The notes under the pieces were generated by a model. The model searched no databases and was not told the origin of the DNA. It was given only the letters and a program-made list of their open reading frames with translations. Shown here piece after piece: positions 49,976 through 60,704 of a stretch of DNA of 64,000 nt (its first letter is position 1; each line of letters begins with the position of its first letter). Made by a program: the position numbers and the translations under genes. The stretch spans positions 874,066,594 to 874,130,593 of the forward strand of contig NC_081409.1 in NCBI RefSeq assembly GCF_030272615.1, read 5' to 3'. The stretch comes from Cryptomeria japonica. Lineage: Eukaryota; Streptophyta; Pinopsida; Cupressales; Cupressaceae.

Positions 49976-52900
49976 TTATTCCACCTCTTGAAGGGGCAGC
50001 ACCCCTAATTCACCTCTCAAATAGATAAATATAGCCTTTGGTAGAGGCTTGGTGAATATGTCTGCTAACTGCTCCTTACTAGAAACATGTTCCAATACCA
50101 CTTTGTTCTGAACCTTTTCCCTCAAGAAATGATACTTGAGTTCAAAGTGCTTGGTTCTAGCATGTAAAACTAGATTCTTGGAAATGTTAATTGCACTTTT
50201 ATTGTCACAAAATATGCTTACTGGTTCAGATACAGGAACTTTGAAGCCATTCAATACATGCTTCATCCAAATAGTCTAGGTGCAGTTCATAAAAGTTGCA
50301 ACATACTCCGCTTCTACTATAGACTGAGAGATACAACTCTTCTTTTTACTCGTCCATGAGACCAGTCTACCACCGAGAAAGAACGCACCACCGGTTGTTC
50401 TCTTTCGGTCATCTACATTGCCAACCCAATTAGCATCTATGAACACTTTTAGGTTGAAATCATTATTGTATGGATACTATAACCCATAGTTAATAGTTCC
50501 CTTCAGATATCTAAGAATCTGCTTGACTGCTACCAAGTGGGATTCTCTTGGGCTTTCCTAAAACTGAGCAGTAATACCCACTGCATGTGCAATGTCCGGT
50601 CTGCTATGCACTACATAATGCAACTTACCAATCATTGATCGGTAATCCTTCTCATTTACCAATATTGAGTCATTCTCTTTTGATATCTTACAACCAGTCA
50701 CCATTGGTGTACTAACTGGTTTACTATCTTCCATGCCAAAGGTCTTCAACACCTCTTTGACATACTTGGAGTGAGTAATAAAGATTCCATTTTTCATTTG
50801 CTGAATCTGCAGTCTAATGAAGAACTTAATTTCCCCTATGAGTGACATTTCAAACTCCTTTTTCATCTTATCTGCAAAGTCATGACTCATCTTGTCATTT
50901 CCACAAAAGATTATGTCATCAACAAATACTTCACAGATCAGAATCTGATCTCCTTCTGATTTCAAGTAGATATTGCTATCTTCACTTATTCTTTCAAATC
51001 CAATATTCACAAGATGGGAGTGCAAGCATTCATACCATGCTCTAGGTGCCTACTTTAGTCCATACAAGGCTTTATGTAGCCTACACACCATGTCACTATC
51101 TTCTGATAGGGCAAACCCATCTGGTTGCTCTATATACACCTCCTCTTCAAGTATTCCATTTAGAAATGCAAATTTTACATCCATTTGGTATACCTTGAAT
51201 CCTTTAAAAGCTGCATATGCAAGAAGCATACACACTCCTTCCAATCTTGCTATTGGAGCAAAGGTTTCTCCATAGTCTTATCGCTCTTCTTGAGCGTATC
51301 CTTTACACACTAGTCTGGCTTTGTTCCTTACCACTGTGCCATCCTCATTTAGCTTATTTCTGAAAACCCATTTGGTTCCAATGACATTTTTATGCTTTGG
51401 TCTGGGTACCAAAGACCATGTACCATTCTGTTCTATCTGATCAAGTTCCTCCTCCATTGCCTTGATCCAGTCCTCATCTTTATGTGCCTCTTTGAATGTT
51501 TTAGGCTCAAATTCAGAGATCATACATGAGCTTTCTCTGACCTTTCTTCTTGTAAGAATTCCCGCATCTTTGTCTCCTATGATCTGCTTTGGATCATGAT
51601 TGAGTTTGACATACCTAGGTATGTTCCAAAAATATTCCTCATGCTTTTCTTCTTCATCCTCATCTTCATCAACATCAGCATCAGCATCCACCGGTGTAGG
51701 AGCACAATTACTAGTGCTTGATTGTTTTGCAACCGGTTCCCAGAAGGTTACTACCAGTTCATCTCCTACTTGCTCACTATTAGTTTCCTCATGGTTCCAA
51801 GAGTTTTCATCAACCCTAACATTGATGCTTTCGATAATTCTTTGAGTCCTATTGTTGAAGCATTTAAGAGCTTTACTCTTGGTGGAATATCATAGGAATA
51901 TTCCTTCATCACATTTTGCATCGAACTTGCTCTGATGTTCACTCCTCTTGATATAACATTTGCTACCAAACATTCTAAAGTAGCTTACCACTGGTGTCTT
52001 GCCAGTCCAATACTCATAAGGAGTCTTATCCTTACCTTTCTTGATGAGTACCCGGTTCATTGTGTAGACTGCAGTGCTCACCACTTCTCTCCAAAAGGTG
52101 TGAGTGACCTTTCCTTGGATCAACTGTCCGATTGTTTCTCTCTACTAGGCCATTATGTTGTGGAGTCCGGGGGGTAGACAATTGCCTCTTGATGCCATTC
52201 TCTTCACAATATTTGTTGAATTCACCGAAAGTGAATTCCCCTCCTTGATCAGTTCTAAGGCATTTGATTCTTCTACCACTTTCCTTTTCTACTAGTGCTC
52301 TGAAAGCTTTGAACTTTCCAAAAGCTTCAGACTTGTCCTTCAAGAATGTGACCCACATTATTCTTGAGCAGTCATCTATAAGAATCATAAAATACCTATC
52401 TCCCTACACACTCCTAGTTTCCATAGGACCACACAAATTAGTATGCACAAGATCAAGTAAGTTGTCAGCAATGAAATATTTACCTTTGAAGGTTGAGGAA
52501 GACATTTTCCTGAGTTGACATTCTCTGCACAAAGGATTTTCCGGTTTGCACAGCACCAGCAGTCCTCTAACTTCCTTGATCTTACTGGTCTTTATTATGT
52601 TATCAAAGTTTACATGGTAGAGTCTCATATGCCATATCCAGCTATCATCAAACTTAGCCATAAGACATGTACTTATATTTGCATTTAACTGAAATAAGTT
52701 ACCTTTGGTCTGCATACCGGTGGCCATCAATTCACCATTCTTTCCTTTGATTTTGCACACTCCATTTTTGAATTTCAAAGTGAGTCCACTGTCATTTAGT
52801 TGGGAAACACTCAATAAATTGTGTCTGAGACCTTCCACCCAATACACATTGTCAGTACTACTCTTTCCATTCAGAGAGATGGACCCTCTTCCTTTGACCA

Positions 52901-53230
52901 TACATGGTGATCATTACCAAAGTGAACCATACCACTATCATATTCTTCCAAAGATAGAAACTTTCTTCGGTCACCAATCATATGGTGAGAATAACCATTG
53001 TCAATAATCAACTCATTGGACTTATCAAAGCAGGAGACAAGAGCCTTCTTGTCTGACACATCTTCCTTTACTGCAACAAACACAATATCTCCATTTTCTT
53101 CATCTTCCGATTCCTCATCGGTGACACCTTTATCAATTGCTACAAAACAGTTTCTTTGGTTTCCTCCTTTGAATTTCTTGAACCTTTCCGGTTTGTCCTT
53201 GTTATCACCATTAGGACAGTTTATAACAAT
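49976..53230 (-). pseudogene. Element B2 pol: protease, integrase, RT, RNase H (broken)
   Basis: The copia order on the minus strand starts with protease at about 53010-52960. It reads IIDNGYSHHM in place of the IIDSGCSHHM seen in B, so both the Ser of D-S-G and the next Cys are changed. GAG-pre-integrase (WHMRLYHV, CRECQLRK) and the integrase core (DLVHTNLCGP, LTDDCSR-like, TDQGGEF) are at about 52700-52100. RT has [23 protein letters not shown] and FVDDIIFCG at about 51450-50850. RNase H has IFCDNKSAIN and ADIFTKPLPKA, ending near 49979. Several stops and shifts, for example near 52150 and 51280, inactivate it. Confidence 0.9.
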
Positions 53231-53873
53231 ATGTCCTATCCAGTTACAAGAAAATCATTTCAAAGGAAGCTTACCTCTGTATTTTTCGGTTCCCTTAGGA
53301 AGTCTCTTGGTAAGAAGAGCTTCAAATTCCATCAGAATCTCCTCATCATCCTTTTCTCTGCTTTGTCTTGGTTCACCACTGGTGCTTGCTTCTTTTCCTT
53401 TTCTGGATGGTGCAGCAGATGCTCTAAAATTTGATTCAATCTTTTGAACACTATCATCAAAACTATTTAGCTCATAGGCTATCAACTTTGCAATGATGGA
53501 GTCTAGGGATACCTTAGTCTTGTCTATTGATCTCAACTCTTGAATAGAAGCAACCCTTATTACATAGACTGATAATAAGGACCTCAAGACTTTACTAATA
53601 ACAATAGAATCTTCCATTTTTCCACCCACACTATTGATGTCTCCAACAATAGTCTTGATTCTTATTCCATATTGTTGAATGGTCTCACCTTCAACCATCT
53701 GCATGTCTTCAAACTTTCCTCTAAGACTTTCTTCCTTAGCTTGTTTTACATGTTCATCACCGCCATATATATTTTCAAGAGTATCCCATACATCTTTGAG
53801 ATTATTTTTATCATGGACATCAATAAACTCAATGTCAGATAAGCTGCTAATTAGGACTTCCATGACTTTCCCA
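53231..53873 (-). pseudogene. Element B2 gag, 3' part
   Basis: It resumes just left of C with KVMEVLISSLSDIEF and runs without a stop to 53255. There the first Cys codon of the zinc knuckle has become TGA, and the rest reads FSCNWIGHIVINC. The matching B region confirms the frame. The N-terminal part is at 60456-60633. Confidence 0.88.
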
Positions 53874-54659
53874 TGTTAGGATTCCCATAGATACTGAGAG
53901 AGGGGGGGGCTGAATCAGTATCTGACTGGTTGTTTGAATTTCTTAACTTAAAACATATAGCACATATTATAACAGTGTACCGGTATGCAAGAAATAATGC
54001 AATAAACAGAAATGAAAGCAACCACATGAAAATCACACCATAACACACTGATTTAACAAGGAAACCCAATGTGGGAAAAACCTTGATGGGATTTGTGACC
54101 CACAATATTCACTTACTGGCCAATAAGAGAATATTACTTACAAGAGGGGCTTGCACATGCAAGAAGGCCAATTGCCTAGAGCTCACTGCTCAATGGGAAG
54201 TCTCACTGACTTACAATGTGGATTATACAAATCAAATGTCATGTACTACTTTACAATAGCATCTATAATGCCAGATTCAATACCAATTTCTTCTCTACTT
54301 CTTACATAAACCCTTTAACCTATATTTTGCATAATAGGTCTGCCTAATTATTTTTCCTTATTTCTTACAAAATGTCTTACAATGACTTCTTATATATATA
54401 TGTCATTTTACAATGATATCAAGTCGGCTTTCAAAGTTTTTACAATAATAACAAAATATAATATAACAAAAATATTGTCGGCCTCTGTGCCGGTATGCTT
54501 CCTTTCTCTGCCGGTGCAGGTGGTCTGAGTGCCGGTGTAGAGTGTGATCTACTGATGTCGATGTAATGCCTTTCTAGTGCCATAGGATTGTAAGGTTTCC
54601 ATCAATGACAAAACCTTCAATCACCTTCAATGTCTCATTGGAGTGTGCATATGCCAACA
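53874..54659 (-). repeat. 3' LTR of element C
   Basis: It is 786 bp. On the minus strand it starts TGTTGGCATATGCAC and ends GGGAATCCTAACA. A TATA-like run (minus strand ATATATATATAAGAAG) lies near 54386-54402. The terminal box is at 53893-53920. Confidence 0.92.
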
Positions 54660-54674
54660 ATCTCCCCCTTTGGC
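54660..54674 (-). other. Polypurine tract of element C
   Basis: The minus strand reads GCCAAAGGGGGAGAT abutting the LTR. A second copy (GCCAAAGGGGGAGT) lies at 54806-54819. The tandem tract arrangement matches B and the Sirevirus pattern. Confidence 0.88.
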
Positions 54675-54829
54675 ATTGATGGCAACACTCATGAGAAAAT
54701 TCAAAAGTGTATCCAAAAATGTGAAGCCCAAAAAAAAGTGACCAAAAATGTGTGTGCCCCCCCTGAGCATATGATTCTTGTGATATTGGATTTTCTCATA
54801 CCACTACTCCCCCTTTGGCATCAATGACA

Positions 54830-57800
54830 AAGGTTGTCAAGATGTCAATAGAGTTGTAGTCTCAACCTTGTACCTATGTGGTCATAATTTGAAATAAATC
54901 CACCAAAATTAAGTTTATACTCTCCATAAATTTCTCACTGTCTCTTATTGTTGTCTCAGTTCTTTGAACTGTATCGGTGAGGTGTTGCATATGCTCTGTC
55001 GGTGTTCTCTGTCCTTGTACAAGTGCCTCAGATATTTCCTTCCGCATGAATGCTAGATAGTCCAATCTTGGACTCAGTCTTAGTCTCAAACTCGTTGCCT
55101 TATCCACTATTCTCTCCTTTTCTCTTCCTAACTTAATAAATCTTCCTCAAAACTTGTTATCTTCTGTTCAAAAACTGATAATGTATCAGGTGAGTTAACA
55201 AAATTGTCTGCAAGTTTATTGATTTCATCCTGTACCTTGCTCATCTGCTTATCTATGTCAGTTGTTAGTAGGTTTGTCTTGCATATGTCTTTGTACAAAG
55301 TTTTGAATTCTTTTAGTAAATTGCATAGTTCCAGTAGACGTGTGTCAAATTCCCTTGTACACTTCTTTATCTGATCTTCAAAGAATTTCTTCTTTTCAAT
55401 TTCCATCTTATTCTTCAATGCCTCTTCCTTTATTTGCTCAATTGTCACTATGTTCTCAGTGATGTACTTGGACAAAATGTCAATTTGGCTTAATGAATCT
55501 TTATTGTCTATATTGCAGTAGTTAGGAGCTAGCCTCTTCAAAATTGGGATTGAGTCATCTATAGGTTTGTAAGCCTGTGAACTACAATCTGTTATCCTTT
55601 TGATTGAATCTAAGAGTACTTCTGTTACATTTGTTGATTTATAGCCTGCTGATGAGGAACCAATATTCTTAATACCACCAGTGGTATAAGTAACCAAGCT
55701 TGTTGTGACCTCTGGTAGGTCAGTCTATGTTTTCATTTCTTTAAGCAATGGTTTTTGATATTCTCCTATTGCCGATGGCTTTGTTTCCATGTGAACCTGT
55801 CCCTATTCTGGAGCCTATTGCTCTTCTTGTTTCTCTATTTGTTGCTCAGTCTCAGTCTCAGTCTGAGTCTCTACCTATTGTTCTTTGTTATCATCTACCA
55901 GTTTCTCTTGTGTTTGGTCAGTTTGCTCAATTACTGGTGGCTCACTAGCCATGTCTGTCTTACCAGTTGTATCTTTATCTACCATAATGTTGATCTTTTG
56001 TGTATCAACATCTACTATGTATAAGACTTTAGGATTAGGATTTATATCCTCTACATTCATATTCTCAACTGCTAGTTGATTTTTAGTATTTGTTATTACC
56101 GGTGATGTAATTGGAGGCGGTGGGAGTAAGTTATCCTTTACTTTTATACTAGGAGGTCCACCAACCTTTACTTTACCCTTGTCCTTGTCCTTCAGATATA
56201 CCTTTATAGGTTTGTGGCTCATGTACTCTTCCTGTTTTTCTTTTTCAAGTAGGAATATATCCCATGCATTTTCTATTTCTTAAGTTAGCTCATTGACTCT
56301 TCCAACCATTAATGCAATGTGTCGGTGTGCAGTAGAGAATACTGACCGGTTGGCTTCTGCAATTAAATCACCTATTTCTTTAGGTGAGTTCACTGGGTAA
56401 ACAGCAAGTAATTTTTCTATCTTGATTTTCTTGTCAAGCTCTACAACAACTTGTCTTCTTGCTTCCAATCTTTTAAATAATTCATCTGGTAGTTCATCTA
56501 CCACTTCCATAAAAAATTTCTTATACATGTCCATGTGCAAAATAACACTATTCTCAACTTGTTCTTTTTCATCTGTTGTCAGAGTATCATACAATTTCTC
56601 TATATTCTTTAGTTTCCCTTCCTTTGTAATTTCATTTAGCAATATGTCAAGAGGGGCCATGGTTTGTTTTGTCCTCTTCTTCTTCTTGGGTGTCAGTTTC
56701 TTCTTTAGTGTAGTCTTTCTAACTGGAGATCTCATTACTTGTTGTTTCTATCTTGTTTTCCTAGGTGAAGGTGTGGTTGTCGGTGAAGGATCTCTTTTCC
56801 TTACAACTCTCTTGAAAGTTGCAAGCATGTCATTCTTCGAGGAAGTGCCTACCGGTGATAGGTGAGTTTCAGGTTGTGGGGCTGCTAACTCATCCTCAGT
56901 GATATCGGTTTGTTTCATTACATTTTCTTTAATAGCCTTTGCCTGTCTAGAACCTCTTCTCACTACTACTTCAACCTTTTTAACTCTTTTATGAGATTGA
57001 ATTTGACTTTCTATGGTCTCAGCACTACCAAATACTTCTTCCTTAGGTTCTCTAGGAGCTTCCAAAAGTGCTTTAGCATATGTTTCAATAATATGGTCAT
57101 CAGTCTCATAACCCATCTCTGTTACCCAAGTTGTTCTTGGGATGACTACTTCCATCCATATCTCATCCTTTTTTATTACAAAGCATATGTTATCCTTATA
57201 CTTGTCAACAATTTTCTGTGATAATCTGATTCTCTTCTTCATTTTGGCCTTTAATGCTTGAAATTATTCATGGATATTCTTTTCATTGTCTTCACCCATG
57301 TTATTGAATAGTTCTGATAACTGTTTACCTATCGGTATATCAAATCCAAGTTCTTTATAGCCTATACCGGGAACCTATTTGGTTATGTGTAGCATCAAGC
57401 ATACAAGTAGATTTCCAAACCTAAAAGTTCCTTTCTTATCCTTCTTGATTTTGCCTAAGTTATCAATCAACCACTCACATATATCAATTTTCATATTGTC
57501 TGTAATCATGTCATAAGAACTCTTAATGCATAAACTTGAAATTGAATTAAGTCTATTTGCATGAGTAGCTTTATACCCTAAAATCATGCTGAGGAATCTC
57601 ACATTTATGTCAGTTACATCATTGACTCTTAAGGACCTTTTATCAGATGTTGCACCAGTTAGTTTTGTTACTAGGTCATTTGAGACCTTTTTAGTCTTGT
57701 CTGGTCTTTTACTGGTGGAAGGTAACCCTATCACTACTTTGACAACTTCCTTGGTAATTTTGTGAATTGCATCTAACCAAAAAAATTCACCATGTACCCT

Positions 57801-58151
57801 GCTTAAGACTATCCTAATCACATCCTTGGGAAATTCAGGAATGCTAAGGATTTCAGTAAATCCTAGGGTTTCAATAATTTTATGTTCAGGTTTTATATTT
57901 CTGGAATCATCACATATGATAGATTTATACACTATTTTGAAGTCTTCATCTCCTAATTCCTCTATGTTGCAATGGATGTAAATTCTAGGGTCTTCAGCAT
58001 AAACAACTCCTTTTGGAATTTGAGAAAAAGCACCTGTATTGTCATCCTTCTTTGCTATCTCAGGAACTAGTTGAAACACGGGCCTAGGGCATTTTATAAC
58101 CTTGACTACAGTAGGGTTTTCCATATATTCAAGTGAAGAGGTGGATGCCAT
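54830..58151 (-). pseudogene. Element C ORF2: about 1,100-codon unrecognised protein
   Basis: From ATG 58151 one frame continues for 1,008 codons to TAG 55128 with nonsense codons but no frameshift. The stops include 57375, one near 57278, 56748, 56280, 55875 and two near 55800. A one-base shift near 55128 then leads to a further roughly 80 codons (55107-54874). N-terminal blocks shared with A and D are VLSRVHGEFFWL, ITKEVVKVVIGLPS, NRLNSISSLC, KGTFRFGNLLVCLML and MGYETDDHI with YAKALLEAP. A basic stretch follows (KTTLKKKLTPKKKKRTKQ, about 56720-56670). The middle is acidic and Pro/Thr-rich, and the C-terminal 300 residues are helical and probably coiled coil. No catalytic motif is seen. Function is unknown. 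The GLPS block only vaguely recalls plant transposon-associated mobile domains. Confidence 0.8.
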
Positions 58152-58458
58152 GATGATAAATACCTTTTTCTACCTTTGGATGGATTGATTGCTGAAATGC
58201 ATTTGCCTCTTTGCTCGAAATGCTTTAGCTCTGCAAATTCCATGCTCTTCGAATGTTTGAAATCTTGGTGAAGTGAAATGGAGCCAAAATCACAAATTTA
58301 TAAAGTCTATTTTCCATCTACCACATTTAATGCATGCCAGTTAAGTACTCACTTAACATTGTCTGCCAGTGATGAAGTAATTTCCAACTTCTTACTATTA
58401 ACCGAGGGAATAATAGCATATGTCTCATTTATTGCCAAACCCTCAAAGAAGATTTTCT
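58152..58458 (-). other. Inter-ORF leader of element C with TATA-like box
   Basis: About 300 non-coding bases lie between the ORFs. On the minus strand, CTTTATAAATTT (58295-58306) is a good TATA-like box about 145 bases before the ORF2 ATG. GGTATTTATC (58155-58164) lies three bases upstream of that ATG. It could be an internal promoter or a splice-regulated leader. Confidence 0.5.
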
Positions 58459-59604
58459 TCAGTTTGATGAAGAGCTTCCTGCTAGTGGAGTACCACTCTG
58501 TCCTGTCGGTGAAGCACTACTTTGTCCTACCAGTGAAGCATTGATTGGTTCTATCGGTGGAGGAGTATTCCCAACATTTAGGTTAGACTTTCTAATCCAT
58601 TGTTTTGAAAATTCTTGCTTAACCTCTTCAAATTTTTCTTTTCCTTTCAAGCTAGAACTTCTATTGTCTGTCAGTGATCCTTTGCTTCTACAGAATTTTG
58701 CAATATGCCCAATCTTGTTACATGCATAACAAGTCACGTTATTTTTCTAAATAGCTTTGCCATAACCTATGTCGGTTTGTGTTCTACATTGATTAGATAG
58801 GTGTCCAAATCTTCCACAAACATAACATCTTACATTCATTCTACAATTTTCAGAGTTATGACCAACTTTGTTGCATTTTGAACATTGACGGGTGGGTGCA
58901 TTGGTGTTCTGATAACTTCTAGATCTACATTGATTTTCTCTATGACCATACTTATTAAAGTTAAAGCATTTTCCATTGAATTTATAAGCATTAGGTTGTC
59001 TTACTGGTTTACTATGATCCTGTGTGTTTGCAGTACCGGAGCTTTCTCCAACTTTAAAGCCAATTCTAGAAGTGTCACTTTTAGGCTTTTGATTCTTAAG
59101 CAAGTTACCAAGTTCCTCTGAGATTTTCTTGAATTTTTCTTTATGTTGATTTGCAGTATCTAGCTCTCTTTTTAAGACTTCTTTCTGCCTCATCAATTCA
59201 TTGGAGTCATTCTAAGTGTGCATCAGATCTGTCTTCAACAAATCATTTTCATAACTGAGTCTTGTGTTTTCATTTGCTGCATCACTTAGTCTTTTGGTTA
59301 ACTCTTCTTCATTCTTCTTTCTATCTTCAATTTCTTTACAAAATCTCATAGTCATATCTTGCATCTCATTCTTTGTTGTAATGTTCTCTTGTTTTAGCTT
59401 GCATATCTACTCATTAAGGCTTTCTTTTTCATCATCCTCAATTTTCATTTTTTCACAAAGTTCTCTTCTTTTGTTTCTTGCAATGGTAAGGTTTTCTTGA
59501 AGTGCTTGAATGATTTTCTGAGTTGCCTTTAGATCATCTTCAAGTTTGATATTCTTTAACTTTTCTATATCAAAATCTGAGAGAGCTACTTCCAATTGCT
59601 TCAT
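58459..59604 (-). pseudogene. Element C ORF1: coiled-coil, four-CCHC protein
   Basis: One frame runs from about 59604 to 58459 with three TAG stops (about 59407, 59214 and 58747). The N-terminus (MKQLEVALSDFDIEKLKNIK) parallels A, followed by a charged coiled coil. The knuckles are CFNFNKYGHRENQC (second Cys replaced by Phe), CSKCNKVGHNSENC, CYVCGRFGHLSNQC and CYACNKIGHIAKFC. The tail is Ser/Pro/Gly-rich. The third stop falls where A has Gln, which fits CAG to TAG. No capsid domain is present. It probably binds RNA. Confidence 0.8.
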
Positions 59605-59673
59605 CAAATTTTCGATGTCTACCGGTGTCAAGATCTTCCTCAAGTTGTTAGGCTTCTGAAAATAAAGGACCAA

Positions 59674-59685
59674 GCTCTCATACCA
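59674..59685 (-). other. Primer-binding site of element C
   Basis: The minus strand reads TGGTATGAGAGC two bases after the LTR end. It is the Met-type copia site with one C-to-G change. Confidence 0.82.
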
Positions 59686-59687
59686 AT

Positions 59688-60455
59688 TGTTAGGATTCCC
59701 ATAGATACTGAGAGGGGGGAGTGAATTAGTATCTGACCGGTTGTTTGAATTTCCTAACTTAAAACATATAGCACATATTATAACAATGTGTTAGTATGCA
59801 AGAAATAATGCAATAAATAGAAATGAAAGAAACCACATGAAAATCACACCATAACACACTGACTTAACAAGGAAATCCGGTGTGGGAAAAACCTCGGTGG
59901 GATTTGTGACCCACAATATTCACTTACTAGCCAATAAGAGAATATTACTTACAAGAGGGACTTGCACATGCAGGAAGGCCAATTGCCTAGAGCTCACTGC
60001 TCAATGGGAAGTCTCACTGACTTACAATGTGGATTATACAAATCCAATGTCTTGTACTGCTTTACAATAGCATCTATAATGCTAGATTCAGTACCAGTTT
60101 TTGCTCTGCTTCTTACATAAACCCTTTAACCTATATTTCGCATAATAGGTCTGCCTAATTATTTTTCCTTATTCTTTAAAAAATATCTTACAATGACTTC
60201 TTATATATATAGGTCATTTTACAATGATATCAAGTTGTCTTTCAAAGTTTTTACAATAATAACAAAATATAATATAACAAAAATCCTGTCAGCCTTTGTG
60301 CTAGTATGCTTCCTTTCTCTGCCAGTGCCAGTGTAGAGTGTGATCTACTGATGCCGGTGTAATGCCTTGTCAGTGCCATAGGATTGTAAGGTTTCCATCA
60401 ATGACAAAACCTTCAATCACCTTCAATGTCTCATTGGAGTGTGCATATGCCAACA
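59688..60455 (-). repeat. 5' LTR of element C
   Basis: It is 768 bp and aligns with 53874-54659. Several differences are CCGG in one copy against CTGG or CCAG in the other. It joins the B2 gag at gccca (60456-60460). Confidence 0.92.
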
Positions 60456-60633
60456 GCCCATTCTCCTGTATCTCTCTCTTTTGATCATCAATGAGAGTAC
60501 CGGTAGGAATAACAAAAGCATTCTCAACATAGCTCCAGTGTTGAGCACCCATGATTTTGATGTATATCTTCATTCTGTCCTTCCATATTTTAAAGTTATC
60601 TCTGTTGAAATTTGGACCTTCCCTCTTCATCAT
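60456..60633 (-). pseudogene. Element B2 gag, N-terminal part
   Basis: The start at ATG 60633 encodes the copia capsid N-terminus (MMKREGPNFNRDNFKIWKD), intact until C interrupts it after about 59 codons. It keeps Trp where B has a stop. The continuation is at 53873-53231. Confidence 0.9.
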
Positions 60634-60690
60634 TACAATAGGATCTTTCCCTCAAGCGGTTAAACTTACAACATAGAGGATCGGGAGGAT

Positions 60691-60702
60691 GCTTTGATAC
60701 CA
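60691..60702 (-). other. Primer-binding site of element B2
   Basis: The minus strand reads TGGTATCAAAGC two bases after the LTR end, identical to element D. Confidence 0.83.
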
Positions 60703-60704
60703 AT

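Larger units (their letters stand above)
53874..60455 (-). mobile_element. Element C: pol-less LTR retrotransposon inside B2 gag
   Basis: This is a 6.6-kb complete element on the minus strand: 5' LTR 60455-59688, primer site, ORF1, ORF2, polypurine tract and 3' LTR 54659-53874. The flanking 5-mers (plus strand) are tccca (53869-53873) and gccca (60456-60460). The uninterrupted gag in B reads tgggc at this point, so it is a target duplication with one later change. There is no pol domain. It is the best preserved member of the A/C/D type. Confidence 0.93.
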
